Below, piece after piece: positions 46,733 through 59,369 of a stretch of 64,000 nucleotides of DNA. Within the stretch, counting starts at the first letter, position 1. Every line of letters begins with the position of its first letter. A program made the position numbers and the translations under genes. This DNA is from Trichobilharzia szidati (Eukaryota; Platyhelminthes; Trematoda; Strigeidida; Schistosomatidae), in NCBI GenBank assembly GCA_944472155.2, contig OX235277.1:18734804-18798803 (forward strand), read 5' to 3'. The notes beneath the pieces are model-generated. The model saw only the letters and a list, made by a program, of their open reading frames with translations. It was not told where the DNA came from and searched no databases.

Positions 46733-47015
46733 TGTGGTGAGAGATGGTTGCTAGCCAAATTGGTTGACAGTAATTGAGGTCAATGTTAGTCATGTGAAAA
46801 CAAGGTCAAGATGGACAGGCGGATATAGTTAACATTTAGATGAACTGACACAGCCACAAGAAATGCAAGGTTAACTTTGTGTGAGAAACAACCAATCAAC
46901 AGACTGTATTTTCTACTAACATTAACCTACAATAATGTACATCAAAATCTATAAATATGTGTTGATTTTCCTTAATAAACGTTCTGTTGCCTGGCCCTTG
47001 TCTTCTGTTGTTACA
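46733..47015. mobile_element. Solo LTR, 283 bp
   Basis: Begins TGTGGTGAGAG and ends TTGTTACA. It is flanked by the 4-bp direct repeat atag (46729-46732 and 47016-47019). Inside are a TATA-like element (TATAAATATG, about 46949-46959) and AATAAA (46974-46979), placed as promoter and poly-A signal of an LTR. No internal element sequence or second LTR is nearby. TG...CA ends plus a 4-bp duplication fit a Ty3/Gypsy-type element. The family was not identified. Confidence 0.65.
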
Positions 47016-47019
47016 ATAG

Positions 47020-48735
47020 TACACAAAATATGTATTTAATGTTAACATACTCCATTGAAGTTGTAAGAGGTGAAAGACACCAAATAATATTTGTTTCTGC
47101 TTGTTCTTTCGTCATCAGCTTTCTTCTTCATAGTATGGTGTAACAATATTTCTGTTTACATTTTTTCTCAAATTGTCTCAATCAAATTAGTTAGCCTTGC
47201 AGAAACGTTTGTTCAGTTGCAAAAACTGACCAGATCATAGCTGTATATGTCAACCCTTAAATACAGAGTGATGAGTGCTTCTCCCCTAGGCTCTATTATT
47301 CGCCACTCAACAGTTGATTTTGAATTTCAATACCAATAATCTACGCATATGCATAACGTTCACGTAAAAAAGTAAATTACATGTTATTATTTCTGTTAGC
47401 TCAATACGGTGTTTATAGGTAAATTTCAGGCATTTCTGTTGACAGCTCTAGATTTAGTGAAAATAGAGACGTAATTTTTAAGAATTTCAATCCAAAATGC
47501 TTTATTGACTTTCTCCAGATAACCGTTTCCTTACAAAGTTTAGTGTTCTGCCATGTATATTAGATACAACTCATGCCATTGGGGTTGACGCATTAAAATT
47601 CGACGTTTAGAATTCGGTTCTGCAAGACTGCTATCTGAGTGCTATTCAAGATTCTTAGGAAAATACACACAGTATGGTTCACATGTATGCGGGTCAGAAA
47701 ACATTTTGGACAATAGATAGGTGTACTGATTAGAAGCAGCAGATGTGAAAGTGTCTACATTTAGCAGTGATGTCTTCATTCATTTGTTCGGTTAGACAAT
47801 AATGAAGTCAAGTAGGTTAGTATTCTAAGAAAATGTTTCAAGTTTTGGAATATACATTTTCAGTCCCATAGTAAACCAACCTTACATTATTAAACATAAT
47901 TTTCGTGAGATAGAGTACAAATATATAATACCTCTGTCTAAGAAACCTTTTATGCAAATGCCAGTACATAACAGATCTAAGTTCATTTTGACATTCGCAT
48001 TATTCATCAAGCAAACAGGCCTTTTTAAAGTGAAAAGGGATTCACTACATTATGACTGAATTGAATGAGATATTCACGTTAAACGATTCAAACCATCTGA
48101 CTATATTGCTGAAGATGAACTCTGTAAATAATACGTTTCTGACAGTTAATTTTAAACGAACTTGTTATACTCTAAGTGGACTTACATGCTAATTGGAAGA
48201 GATAAGATGTTATAAAAAAATGGTCACTTTGATATTAGCTTCGTCTAATAAATTGAAGCGTTATTCATAAACGGTTATTTATAAGTGTGAATGTATCGGA
48301 GAAATGCTAATGGATACATGCATTAAGACATGCAACACTAACCAGCAGACACATGACAAAGGTGAATATGTCTTCACATAATACTTTCGTGTGGTTAGTG
48401 ATATATAAGGTAGTAATGATAGTTTAACCGAATGATAATGATTTTCACATTGTCCTTTGAAATTATTGTTGAAAAACTGTTTCACCTGAAATGATCATCA
48501 TAGTATTCATGAAATGTTTGACAAAATGCCGAAACTAAAATCACGTTCTCACAGGGAAAAACTAAACCCAAATTTGCACTAAACTGTCAAGTTCCATTTA
48601 TGTTTGCCACAACATTATTTTCTAAAAATATACTCGTGTATCTTAGAATTCATCATACCTTTTTTAACATTGATGATGGATATGACTTGCTAAAAGCCAA
48701 TGATTGCAGAAATCATTTTTCAGGATGCAAAGTTC
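47020..48735. other. AT-rich sequence, nothing recognised
   Basis: No ORF or repeat supported. Confidence 0.4.
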
Positions 48736-48739
48736 CTTA

Positions 48740-49770
48740 ATTACTTCGAATGAATACTCTGAGGAGTGGTTCTACTAGCGAAGAGTAACACTAATCTCCT
48801 TCAGTATGCAACACCTACCTGATGGGGATGTTTACACCGATCCTATGAACATAGCTGACGCGACGAAAGTTATCTTTATTCGATGACTAGAATGAGTAAC
48901 TGGCTGCAGAGATGTCCAAAGAATTTGGTGATTAATCGACAAATAAGTGGATTAAGAAACTGCTGAATTTGTAGACATCTAGTTTAAGCTCATTTATCCG
49001 GTGCAAATCACCGATTGTCTCATCTTATAAGGATGAAAACAAATATTCCTATGCAGTTCACAAGGTCGTCAGCTTTTCGAAGGAATGATCTAAAATTCAA
49101 GGTTCCAATATTCTGTACAGATCACGTGGCTCCCAGAAGAAACAAACGCTATGAAAAGTCTGGCCATTAAAGGGCCACTAAGAGAATATATAACACCAAG
49201 AGTAACAAGAGCTTAGGGAAACTTGTGACATTACTCAGAACAATTGTGCCTGTCAAGGATGCCCGGTGTCTGAATATGGGTTTAATTTCATTGATATACT
49301 TATGCATGTGACACTGATCGACTTCCGCAACAAAAGGATTCACTTGTCGCTAGGAAGTGAATTGTATGCTAATGATATAGTCCTCCCTGTTGAATACGCT
49401 AACATTATGCAGAGTCTTTCGAATATCCCGACCAGAAAGTAGTTGTCAAGCTGCCAGACTCTTTTGACTATTGATGTTCTTTCTCAAATTCACACATTTA
49501 GTGGTCTAATATGGCGAGTTACAATGAGTTAGGATGTAGAGTGCTAGGTTCGAAGGAAAGCTCCACATACTGAGATGACTGGCCCATGCGCTACATATGC
49601 CATGCTGTTGCATTCCTCCTTAGCTGAGATGCAGCAGAGTAAAAAATGTGCTAAGAGTGATTAAATCAAAACATGGAATCAGTCACTGATGATTCTAGAT
49701 GACTGTCTAAGCAACAGGGGTACACATGCACCACTGCTTGACATCCCAATGATCTATAAAATTCTCACTA
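48740..49770 (+). mobile_element. Non-LTR retrotransposon relic (RT palm and C-terminal region)
   Basis: 49245-49440 reads CQGCPVSEYGFNFIDIL, SLGSELYANDIVLPVEYAN. This matches the RQGCP.SP.LFNF..D.L and YADDIVL motifs of non-LTR RTs, with the first catalytic Asp changed to Asn (YAND at about 49367-49378). 49545-49640 gives a degraded VLGSKES.....LGHALRMP-type block found after the RT in schistosome non-LTR elements. Frames are broken throughout. Confidence 0.55.
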
Positions 49771-49950
49771 TCCTCCATTAAAATAGTTATATCTTCTGTT
49801 AATATTCACTTACTGCAGTTTATTCTTATTTAGATTATTTCTGCTCATCTTTGTGCGCATAATAAATGGTAGAAACCTGAAATGTCTCACCTTAAACCAC
49901 GGTATTATGTTGAAAATTCACTTCACTTTCGTCATTGATGAGATATTTTT

Positions 49951-50250
49951 AATTGGACACTAGTCAGTAACTAGTGTAATGTGTCTAATCTTATCTGCGG
50001 TGCAGACTGAATTCTATCAGTCAAGCTTGCAATGTGGGCTCCATGCTAGGTGGCCACAGTCCTAAAGGAGGTCAATCGCGAACCCGAATAGCTCAGTGGT
50101 ACCGTCTCTGACTTCACCACTGTGTGACCCGAGTTCGAATCTCAGAAGGGACATGCGTTCCTTCGAAGTTGCAGATACGCATTGCTGATGAGTGCCAACT
50201 AGCACGAAACGTAGGTTCAAAGCTTCCTACATATTGCCTTCAACCATATA
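49951..50250 (+). mobile_element. Composite SINE (GGAC-module then tRNA-like module)
   Basis: 49951-50060 is the ATTGGAC...ACTAGTG...GACTGAATTCTATCAGTC module. 50070-50250 is the tRNA-like module in plus orientation, with A-box TAGCTCAGTGGTA (about 50090-50102) and B-box GAGTTCGAATCTC (about 50131-50143), the two pol III promoter elements. No poly-A or simple-repeat tail seen. Confidence 0.65.
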
Positions 50251-50254
50251 ATAC

Positions 50255-52850
50255 CGACAATTTATGAGATATGTTGAAAGAAGCACACTTAATAAACAGT
50301 GATTATACCACAAAACATGATAGTTACTGAAAAGATGCGGAATTGATGTCTTCCGTCTAAGAAAATATCAGACTTATAACCTTAAAATGCCACCTCCACT
50401 ATCCCCGACCAAAATGTCAGAATTCATATTTCGCTCACACACATAACCTCTTTTCAAGGTGTTTGTAAAATGTTTGGCTAATTCTTCTTTTGAAGGTGAA
50501 GTTGTCAACAGACAGTATTTGCTATCAAATGATGATGTCAAGAATTTCACGACAATTTATTCGGAGTTTATGAAACTGAACAAAATGCTGAAGGCAAAAT
50601 CATTCTTTTATCCATGACAAACCTTTCAGACTTCGAAAGTAAAATATTGATACAGTTTGCAATCATTATTACAAACTAACGCGCAACGCCATGTACTATA
50701 CGACAAAACATGTGTAGCAGAAATCTACACTTTCATACGGAGCGGCTGGAACTTAAACCAACATTTCAAGGCACTAGCTACAGAGTTACAGCATCTTGAG
50801 GTTTTGTCAATTTGACATGTTAACTTCATTGGATTCCTTTGAACACAGAAAGCCATCATCGGGGTCACATTTGTTAAGCCTGTCCTTTATGTCGTTCATA
50901 TATCAGTAATTGGTCTGACAAACAACCGACCAGCTACCTATTGTGAAATGCTTCTAATAGCTGGAAAGAATTTAGTTTTGTCAGGTTGATCAAGCGACAA
51001 AGGTGTGGCGAAGAAGAAATCATGCTGAGGGAAGATATCACTTTAAGAATAAGACACATGTTGCTTAGTGTCACAATTAGAGGTTCACAATTCTTCGCGA
51101 AAGCTAATATATACTTTCGAGAGTAGCTAGACAGTAGCCCAGTTAATTAATTGAGTTCATCTTATTATTGCTTAGGACTTTACAAAGTCACCTACACTGT
51201 TCATCTTCATTAATTCGCAAACATTCATAGTGCATCCACTCGCACCATCAGTAGTTTAATTTCAGCCCACTATAAATATCATAGTAACTAGTCACAGCAA
51301 ACTCACAAAAAATTTACTACTCACCATAATATGCTGGAAATATGAGGTGATGATTCAACAATGTACTAATCAACTGGCAGTACAAAATTAAGGTATCAAA
51401 TTATGTATCAAGCAAAGCGATTTGAGAAATACTCTTAGAAATACCCCATTTACTTTACGTAACATTTGTCGTACACAACAACCGTAAAAAATTGAAATTT
51501 GAAATCTTCTTTAGGTCAGTTAACAATATGGTTTACAGTGGCAAGCCGCGAAGATTGATGGGTACTCCGTAAGCGTCTGTGGTCAAAAACACATGTTAAA
51601 TATTAAATACAGTGGAATGAAACCCTGTTGTTCAAATGCCATGACAGCTTACTGAATAACATAAATTTCTTTTTGTCTTTAAAAGGAAATCCATCTTAAA
51701 TACATGTATGGTAAGATATTCGGTAGATCTTGGCTTCCTAATGACTGATTGGATTTCCAAGTCATCAATGAACATTCAAATCATAGATAAAACGAAGCAT
51801 CTGTCAAATAAATGACAATGACAGTGAAAACACCAATCCTGAGTGGAATGAATCTTCTCGTAAATTGCTGCAGCTTCAAATACTTTGCTCATACATAAGA
51901 TGATGGAATAATGAATATAAATTTGATGCAATCCCTAGTGATACCATAAAATCTGTGAGATGAGAGCAAAAATCTGAATCAAATCATACTACTGAAATTG
52001 GCTACCTTTTTCTGAATATCGACATGCTAACTACAATAGTGTTGGTCCCATCTATCCTAATTGATATATGATTGACATTATGAAAACTCATGTAAACAGT
52101 GCAAAAGAATTTCATGTATTATTGTAATTTGAAAAAGTTTCAGTGAGGTAGAGAGTACTAAACTTACTTGCTAATCAGTTACATGTGGAACAAAACAATC
52201 ATCTGGTTAATACTTTTCAACAATTTGGACTATGAGTGAACGTTTCACAATATGGTATTCACAGAGACTTTACCTGCTTCATGATCACGAGTGATTGGTT
52301 TTAGTTATTAAACGCAATTTATAGTTGCCGACTAGCCCCTAAGTATTCACATATTCCCTAAAACTCTACAAAACGTTACAATTCAAAGTGAATAATGCTA
52401 TTCAGCTTAAAATTAGGAATTTGAGTATTCGAGGCATTGTATTCACCTGCTTGTTGTTAGGCTGTATATATTCCATATTTTGTGAATTCCTAGTCAACTT
52501 AAGTATCTTAGAAAAAATTATGAGGCTAAAAATGACAACAAATACTACGTTTCTATTTCGCGTTGTTGCAGTAAAAGGATATATATGGATGCACAAAAGA
52601 GAATTAAAGACTTACCACCTTTTTATATGCAATTAAAGGTGGAATATATTAGCGGCATTATATTTAGCCTGAGCGTAACATGTTTGAACAGAAACGTTAA
52701 AGTATTTTACATTTAAATCCAAAAATATTCTGAATTTACATGTAATATATGCAAACTGCAGGCAAATCCGACAAATATTTGTGCCTAACTGAGACTTGGC
52801 ATAAGTATTGTCAATCATTCATCTTATCGAATAACAAGGTTCCATTTTAG
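50255..52850. other. AT-rich sequence, nothing recognised
   Basis: No gene or known repeat. Frames here are below 90 codons. Confidence 0.4.
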
Positions 52851-52852
52851 TT

Positions 52853-53105
52853 TATTGATTAGATATATCTCACAGTGAAACAGCATTATTTACTGGATGT
52901 CGTTTGGAACACAATTTATTGTTATAATAAGGTCACTACGAAACTTGAGTTTTTTCAACAATAAACTGTGTTTGAAACATCATGCAGTAAATAATACTGT
53001 TTCACTGTATGATACATCTAATAAACAAGCTAACATGGAATTACTTACTACCACAGTGCCCAACTTTTACATATATACGAATATAAGTGTGTCTACCTAA
53101 TAATG
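52853..53105. mobile_element. Foldback made of PLE terminal repeats (diverged)
   Basis: Left arm (about 52853-52935) and right arm (about 52960-53032) are inverted copies: TCACAGTGAAACAGCATTAT and ATACTGTTTCACTGTA, CAATTTATTGTT and ACAATAAACTGTG. The right side extends through the tail TACCACAGTGCCCAACTTTTA seen in the first PLE family. It contains no coding sequence. The GTTTGAAAC and stem II remnants of the hammerhead-like fold are visible at 52958-52985. Confidence 0.6.
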
Positions 53106-53229
53106 GAACATCAAAGCTAAATAAGATATGGATACAAGTAAGAAGGTAACCATATGAAAGTTAAAGAAAAGCACGACATAAAGCATTGCAAATAATGTGG
53201 CAAAATCGTGCTAATGTACATCTCAAGCA

Positions 53230-53830
53230 AACCTTTATACAGAGTCATCTTAAGAAGGTCGAATTCTCCTGAAGAAGGCTGGATTCCGGAATTCCAAGTA
53301 GTGTGACAACTAAAGTGGTATCTATGAGCGACGTCATCATACAGAGCCTGGTATAACATCCAACTCTTCACCTCAGTTTCAAACATTATGGAATAATTTT
53401 TGATATCGTTGTCCACGGATTAATTTGGGAACCTCTTCGACCATCGGTGGACTTTAAGAGTTGAGCAGACGTTACATTGACTGAGTCACTCTAGAATGCC
53501 TGGATTTCACGGATGAATTACTTTAGGCAGTCTAACAAACTCAAAGATTTTCAGTACGAAACCAAAAATCCGGTAGGCAGAGGTAGTGATGTCAGGAACT
53601 CAGTTGTGGGACAGAGGGAAAGCGGTGGTGCAGATACATAGTAACCATGAAAAACACCTATCTTCACGAATGAGAGAAATACGAAGGATGTCGGACAACA
53701 CGAATAAGGATGTCTAACCTAGAACTATGAAAGCAGAACAGACATTGACTACTTAGAAACGTGTATTGAAAACCACGTCATTCAAAATGGAGAATGAAAT
53801 CCGATTTTCAATCACCAATGTCACATTTAC
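53230..53830 (+). mobile_element. Possible non-LTR C-terminal relic
   Basis: 53590-53640 reads VRNSVVGQRESGG, and the following 80 bp are similar in style to the post-RT region of schistosome non-LTR elements (RNSV.GKRGKS...). Only a weak resemblance. Confidence 0.25.
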
Positions 53831-54860
53831 ATGTTTTAGGCAAGTGGTGCACGCGTCGCCACAGAATATAACCGACATGAAATTTGACTATTTTCAATGA
53901 AGTTGAACTGCGATAGTCTTCATACGAATTTCTTAAACATGAAATCCGACCGATTAATGCTAAACTCATAGAAGTTCAATATTATATATGAAAGATAAAA
54001 TGCGATACCACACAATATCAGCTTACCATACTGGCCCCCATAGGTTATGCATGGGATGCAGATAAGTATCAATAGTTCTTTCAAAAAATTCATTATGATC
54101 AAAGTGTTAACTAACTCTGACTGCCTTTATATATACTGAATGAAACTTATGATTGTTTACAACTTTTAAATTTTTGTTTTTTTTATTTAGCTTACAAGCT
54201 GTCGCCTCCTCTCAACAATTATTTCTATAATTAAATCTCAGCACACTCTTGACACAATTTATCACTTTTATTGTCTGCTTTCAAAATGCTTCTAATCTAA
54301 GATTGCAGATAATAAAAAAAATAAAGTCTTCACTGATTTCGTAAACAAAGATACATACAACTCACTGATAATAAACATCATACCACATGAATGAATTTGT
54401 AGTTTATTCTGTTCTGTGTTTATTAATGGTTCATTCTAATTATAAGTGAGTTTTAAAACCATTTTACTTATTTCTTCTGCTACTACAGTTTGTATAAATA
54501 AGTCAATGCCACACACTTGAGCAGACTTAAACGTATCCATTCTTTATTTCGTTGGTTTCTCAGCGTCTGTACACAATCAAAATAATAAAAGTCAATAGCT
54601 GTCTTACGATTTAACATACTTTAACATATATAGCATATTAAATATGAAATAAAAATTAGGAATAATCAGATTGGTAGGTAAGCAAAATATGAAATATATG
54701 TACACCTTCAATTACAAATATAATGTGGTCAACCAAAACTTGTGTGGAGAAAGCGTAACAATAAAAGCATTGAGATGCATAAACTATAAGATCACATATG
54801 TCACCGGAATATTGTTGATAGGCAACTAAAATATGAAATAAATGTAATGAGAGTTAAGTT
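53831..54860. other. AT-rich sequence, nothing recognised
   Basis: No supported feature. Confidence 0.4.
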
Positions 54861-54862
54861 GT

Positions 54863-55066
54863 GATTGGACACTAGTAACTAGTGTTATGCGTCTAGTCCT
54901 TTCTTTGGTGCAGACTGAATTCTATCAGTCAGGTTTGCAATGTGGCCACCATTCTAGGTAGCTCACCATCACAGTGCACATTGATTTGATGATATAAGAT
55001 GGTTGGAGGCAATCGGCAGGAAGCCTTGGACCTAGGTTTCGTGCTAGTTGACACTCATCAGAGAGC
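54863..55066. mobile_element. Composite SINE, truncated
   Basis: 54863-54981 is the GGAC-module in plus orientation (ATTGGACACTAGTAACTAGTG...GACTGAATTCTATCAGTC...CATCACAGTGCAC). After ~20 bp, 55000-55066 is the outer part of the tRNA-like module in minus orientation (GTTGGAGGCAATCGGCAGGAAG...CGTGCTAGTTGACACTCATCAG, each shown in part). The pol III boxes are not present. Confidence 0.6.
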
Positions 55067-55069
55067 TAA

Positions 55070-57260
55070 GTTCATTTGGTTAGATATCAGATATATGATG
55101 CATGACGCTGAATGAAAGACAACGTATGTAGGGGTGGGAATTGACCAGAATTTAACATTTAATAGAACATGAAATAATCCACTCAGTATAACGGAGACGT
55201 TATCAAGCTACTTACAGCCTCTTTCTGATTATAAAAGTCAAGTTTTGTCATCTGATAATAATGGCTTTCTCGCTCGTCTATGATTCTGAAGGAAGCCAAG
55301 ATGTCTTAATGATGCTCCATGTCAATCAGCTGTCTTGAATCCATGCTGCTCATATATTTCCTTTCTCCACATCACATACTTTCTGATGTGCTCTCAAAAA
55401 TCTATGATATTGTATTCAGAAGTTATGCAAAAATTGTAACGTCAGATTCATCCTAACTATCTACGTATATGTCTTAGAAACAAGTTTAACAGTTCTTATA
55501 TGAACACTGATAAACCACCATCACTCAGACGTTGTTAGACGAATCGATCTGTCTATATTAAATATGATAACTAATTTACAGAATGGATTCGTTTAGTTTT
55601 TCAAGAATATAAGTAAAGAGTTTGTATACAGTTTTAACAGAAACAATACTGTGATTAACTGTAACAGTGAAAGACACCAGAGAATGAAAATATCACATAA
55701 ATAGAAGATTATGAAGGTTGCCTGAGATAAAACAAATTTATTATCTGATACTGTAATAGTGCGAAGGGTGATCAAACAATGAGGTACTTGGACCATAATA
55801 TTTAATTAAGGTGTTTTAAAATCAAAATTATGTGTTCTATCTGCCTTTCGCATATGTTACCACATTTCCTATATTTCATTGGGTATATTTTACGCATTAG
55901 GGAAATTGGAAAATCATTTTGGGTGTTCTCATTCATTTCAAATGGAAAGGCCAATTTACTGGAAATGCGAATTCACTTCTCGCGTGTCATTTTAAACTGC
56001 ATAAGGTTCACCTTATCCGGAATAAAAAATGATGCATCCAGCTCTTCTGTTGTCTTGTGATACAGTCTTAGTGTTAATTAATTTTCACGTTTTGATCCCA
56101 GGAATACTAATAATTTCGGGATTGTAGGCACACCGGATTTTGCGCTTGCTAAATTCATGTGTTCATGGAAACCTTTCGTCGGATCGCCATTTCTTCTTGG
56201 TAGACCATGAATACTGCCAAGTTGTTTGCTGAGTAGTGTATCTGATAAAACAACTCAATCATGGTCAACTAAACATCCATCATTTCGGTGGCAGATCTGA
56301 CAGACTCAGAAAGTGAATATATTTACCATCTGATGTAAGTTTAAGGTGTACGCTTCTCCGTATTCTTCCATCTACTGGTTCTTTTCAATAAAGTATTTAA
56401 AACGAAAATACAAACTTCCTTTTCTACTTTTTTTCGTTAAATTAAACCTGAATGAGTTACGTTAAATTTCCCCCGAGATGGGCATCATCTAAATTTAGTC
56501 TTTTAAAAATGTAAACTTATCATCAAGAATACAGACAATTGATGTTCAGCACACTTATTTCAACTGTCAGAAGGGGCATTCTCTAGTTGCATTCAGACAA
56601 ATTTATCCGATACTGTACGTAGTGACTATAAGAATCACAAATCATACCTTGAAATCAATCCAGACAAAAAAATAACATCAGTATAACATCATTTTGGTGT
56701 CGTTAGGATTCAAAGTGTTACAGATGGCAGCTAAAATATGACAAATATATTATGATAAAGGGTGAAATAATGTGAACAACAGACTGAGGAACAAGAGACA
56801 CGTAGTATAAAAGTAAAAAGTTCTGAGACATCGTAAAACGTTGGAGTGCTTGAGAATAGTTAGAAGACATCTTAAAAACGTAAATGAAGAGTAAAGAAAC
56901 AGAATGTTAAAACAAACATGCCTAATAGTAATAATCTCAAGATTATTGGTTGTAAGCCATAATAATATATGATGAGAGAGCTGTCTTCAAAAATGCATTA
57001 TGAATAATGCTATTTTAATTTCTTTTCCGCATGATTAGCTAGTATTTTACTTTCCTGCAGTTTGTAGATACTCTTTAAAGGCATATAATAGAGCGAAATT
57101 CGTATAACTCTCCCCATATAAACTTTTCGCACCCAGTCTACTCACACTGAGATGCTTTACCATAATTTGATTAGCATAGAAGCTATGTATTTCAAGTTTT
57201 GGTAGCAGGGTCACTCGGTTTATGCCCACGAAGTGATATATACATCACCTGAGGTCGTCA
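55070..57260. other. AT-rich sequence, nothing recognised
   Basis: No ORF or repeat supported. 56100-56300 is slightly GC-richer without recognisable content. Confidence 0.4.
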
Positions 57261-57292
57261 AAAACAATAGATTTAATAATTCCCATTGTAGC

Positions 57293-57581
57293 ATTAAGAA
57301 CACAATATTCAGCGAAGAGACTGTTTTCAACGAATTTATTATCAAGCTGTACAATCGTATATATATGGTTTTATTATAAAAATTATATCCGGTGAGGGAA
57401 TCAGGTCAAAGGTGTGAATACATGAAATAATAATAGTATGAAATGCAATTAAAATATTTGTGATTATAATCATAGTTTAATGTCAAGTGGCAAAATAATT
57501 AATGTCGTATATAGAATAAGGTGTATAGAATTTTGGAAAGGGGTACATAATTATAAGATTAGTAGACGAATGTAAAATGTT
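57293..57581. repeat. 289-bp inverted arm, left
   Basis: Reverse complement of 58158-58446; no mismatch noticed. Confidence 0.9.
57310..57350 (-). ncRNA. Hammerhead-like motif, inverted-arm copy
   Basis: Exact mirror of 58389-58429. Confidence 0.5.
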
Positions 57582-57940
57582 GTTCTCTACCTCTGTAAAA
57601 GTTAAGCTTTCCCATCTGGCTGCCTCCATGTGCATCTGTCAGTTCACCTGCTCTTGTGGAGCAAGGTACACTGGCCGTAGTCAGAGGACGCTTTCCACAC
57701 GGATACAAGGGAGAAAGGAAGTGTGTGCGAAGCTCTATTTTGGAATACCTGATCGACTTCTGTCACTCTGTCAACCCTGACCATGATTTTAAGATCATAT
57801 ATAGAATCCATGCTAACTTCCCGCGTTTTCTTCGTTACAGACTTCTAAAGACAGCTGAGGCCTTGGCAATTCATGACTTAAGGCCAGACCTTTGTGTACA
57901 AAAGAATTATGTACAATCCCTACTTCTGCCTTGGCCGTAG
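57577..57940 (+). pseudogene. PLE GIY-YIG endonuclease remnant with one frameshift
   Basis: The first frame from 57577 gives VKLSHLAASMCICQFTCSC then GARYTGRSQRTLSTRI, covering the zinc pair and the GIY-YIG signature (YTG in place of YIG). Near 57705 about 25-30 bp coding for EHYPAWL are missing. Reading shifts to the frame of 57656 (KGERKCVRSSILEYL, FKIIYRIHANF, LKTAEALAIHDLRPDLCVQK, LLLPWP). A linker-plus-endonuclease fragment only, no RT. Confidence 0.75.
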
Positions 57941-58157
57941 AGAGATAGACATTCATTTATTTAGTTTATTTAGTTATTCTATGTACTTTTCCCTTATTAC
58001 TACGATTATTATTATTGTCATTATTATTTTTACTATTTTCACTCAGAATCTTTTTCACTTGACCCACTTGACATTTTAAACCCAAAATTATTAATTTTTA
58101 TATTTTTATTTTTACAATATTGAATTCTATCTTATCAAATTTCATACCATGTTATGT

Positions 58158-58446
58158 AACATTTTACATTCGTCTACTAATCTTATAATTATGTACCCCT
58201 TTCCAAAATTCTATACACCTTATTCTATATACGACATTAATTATTTTGCCACTTGACATTAAACTATGATTATAATCACAAATATTTTAATTGCATTTCA
58301 TACTATTATTATTTCATGTATTCACACCTTTGACCTGATTCCCTCACCGGATATAATTTTTATAATAAAACCATATATATACGATTGTACAGCTTGATAA
58401 TAAATTCGTTGAAAACAGTCTCTTCGCTGAATATTGTGTTCTTAAT
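58158..58446. repeat. 289-bp inverted arm, right
   Basis: Partner of 57293-57581. Confidence 0.9.
58389..58429 (+). ncRNA. Hammerhead-like motif with U-A at core positions 3-8
   Basis: Stem I CAGC (58390-58393) with GCTG (58426-58429). Core TTGATAA (58394-58400), so positions 3 and 8 are U and A, not C and G. Extra T, then a weak stem II AAA-TTC-GTT (58402-58410). GAA (58411-58413). A long stem-III region AACAGTCTCTT with only its outer A-T pairs. C58425 at the cleavage position. Weaker than 44812-44854. Confidence 0.45.
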
Positions 58447-58459
58447 AACAATAGAGTTA

Positions 58460-59143
58460 GTGGACATAAATGATCAACTCGTAAAACATAACTAATCCTT
58501 ACAAACCAAACTATAGAAAATAAATGCAAGATTCAGAATTGTATCGAAATAAAGTGGAAACTTTAGGAAACCACATTAAGTCATATGTTAGAAAAGCTGT
58601 TCAGAGAAGAATTGCCTTTTTCAGTGAAAGCATTCTCAAGCTTGACAATCGCATACACATATATGTATATACAGTAAATTCACCAAGAAACAAAAGATGT
58701 GTCTCCAAAGATATGCCATTAGAATTGTTAAATTTATATAACAATTGCCTAATGAACAAAGAGTAAATCAGATAGAAAGAGGATTGAAATTAAATAAGTA
58801 ATCTTAGTGACGCAATTTAGCTGAAAGGTTGGATAGAATGCGATTAAAAGTGAATGACAGTTGTGTTAAGAATATGTTCTAACAATGGATAGCAAGCCGA
58901 AAACTGAATCATTTATTTATGGTGGAATGTTTGAAAGCCGAGATCATTTGGTCCAAATATCCCCTGACGTTTTGATTTGTTGAGGGTGCATAACTATACC
59001 TATTTGCAATGCTCTGCGATGATATACCCAGAGGGTTAAGTTGACTTAATATTATAATATAACAGACTCCTCTTCGAGATATTATGGACATGATGAATTT
59101 ACTTTATTATCCCAATGCCCATAGGTTAGTAAAACTAGTGGAA
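58460..59143. other. AT-rich spacer
   Basis: The 80-codon frame at 58524-58766 has no recognisable motif. Confidence 0.35.
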
Positions 59144-59158
59144 CAAATCGCACTTCTT

Positions 59159-59350
59159 CCATTATGGGTAAATTTTGTTTTGATAAAGTCTCACAGTGTT
59201 AAACAGTAATGTTTACTGATGACGTTTCGAGCACAATTTATAATCATGAGCAATAAATTGTGCTGTGTAACACTGTGAGACTTTATCTAAACAAAATTTG
59301 CCCTTAATGGAATTACACTCTACCACAGTGCACAAGTTTTATTCTTATAT
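59159..59350. mobile_element. 192-bp non-coding PLE foldback with 15-bp TSD
   Basis: Flanked by caaatcgca(c/t)ttctt (59144-59158 and 59351-59365, 14 of 15 matching). The left arm (CCATTATGGGTAAATTTTG...CACAGTGTTAAACAG) and right arm (CTGTGTAACACTGTGAG...TGCCCTTAATGG) are inverted copies. A ~39-bp tail (CTCTACCACAGTGCACAAG...) follows the right arm. The sequence is the terminal repeat of the first PLE family only, with no coding body. Confidence 0.75.
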
Positions 59351-59369
59351 CAAATCGCATTTCTTGCAT

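Larger units (their letters stand above)
57275..58446 (+). mobile_element. Foldback second-family PLE with 289-bp arms
   Basis: Inverted arms 57293-57581 and 58158-58446 appear identical by eye, with no length change. Between them are a truncated endonuclease remnant and 3' region. Imperfect direct repeats aacaatagattt (57263-57274) and aacaatagagtt (58447-58458), 10 of 12 matching, may be the TSD, leaving an 18-bp tail on the left as in the element at 2173. The identical arms point to a recent insertion or arm-to-arm conversion. Confidence 0.8.
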
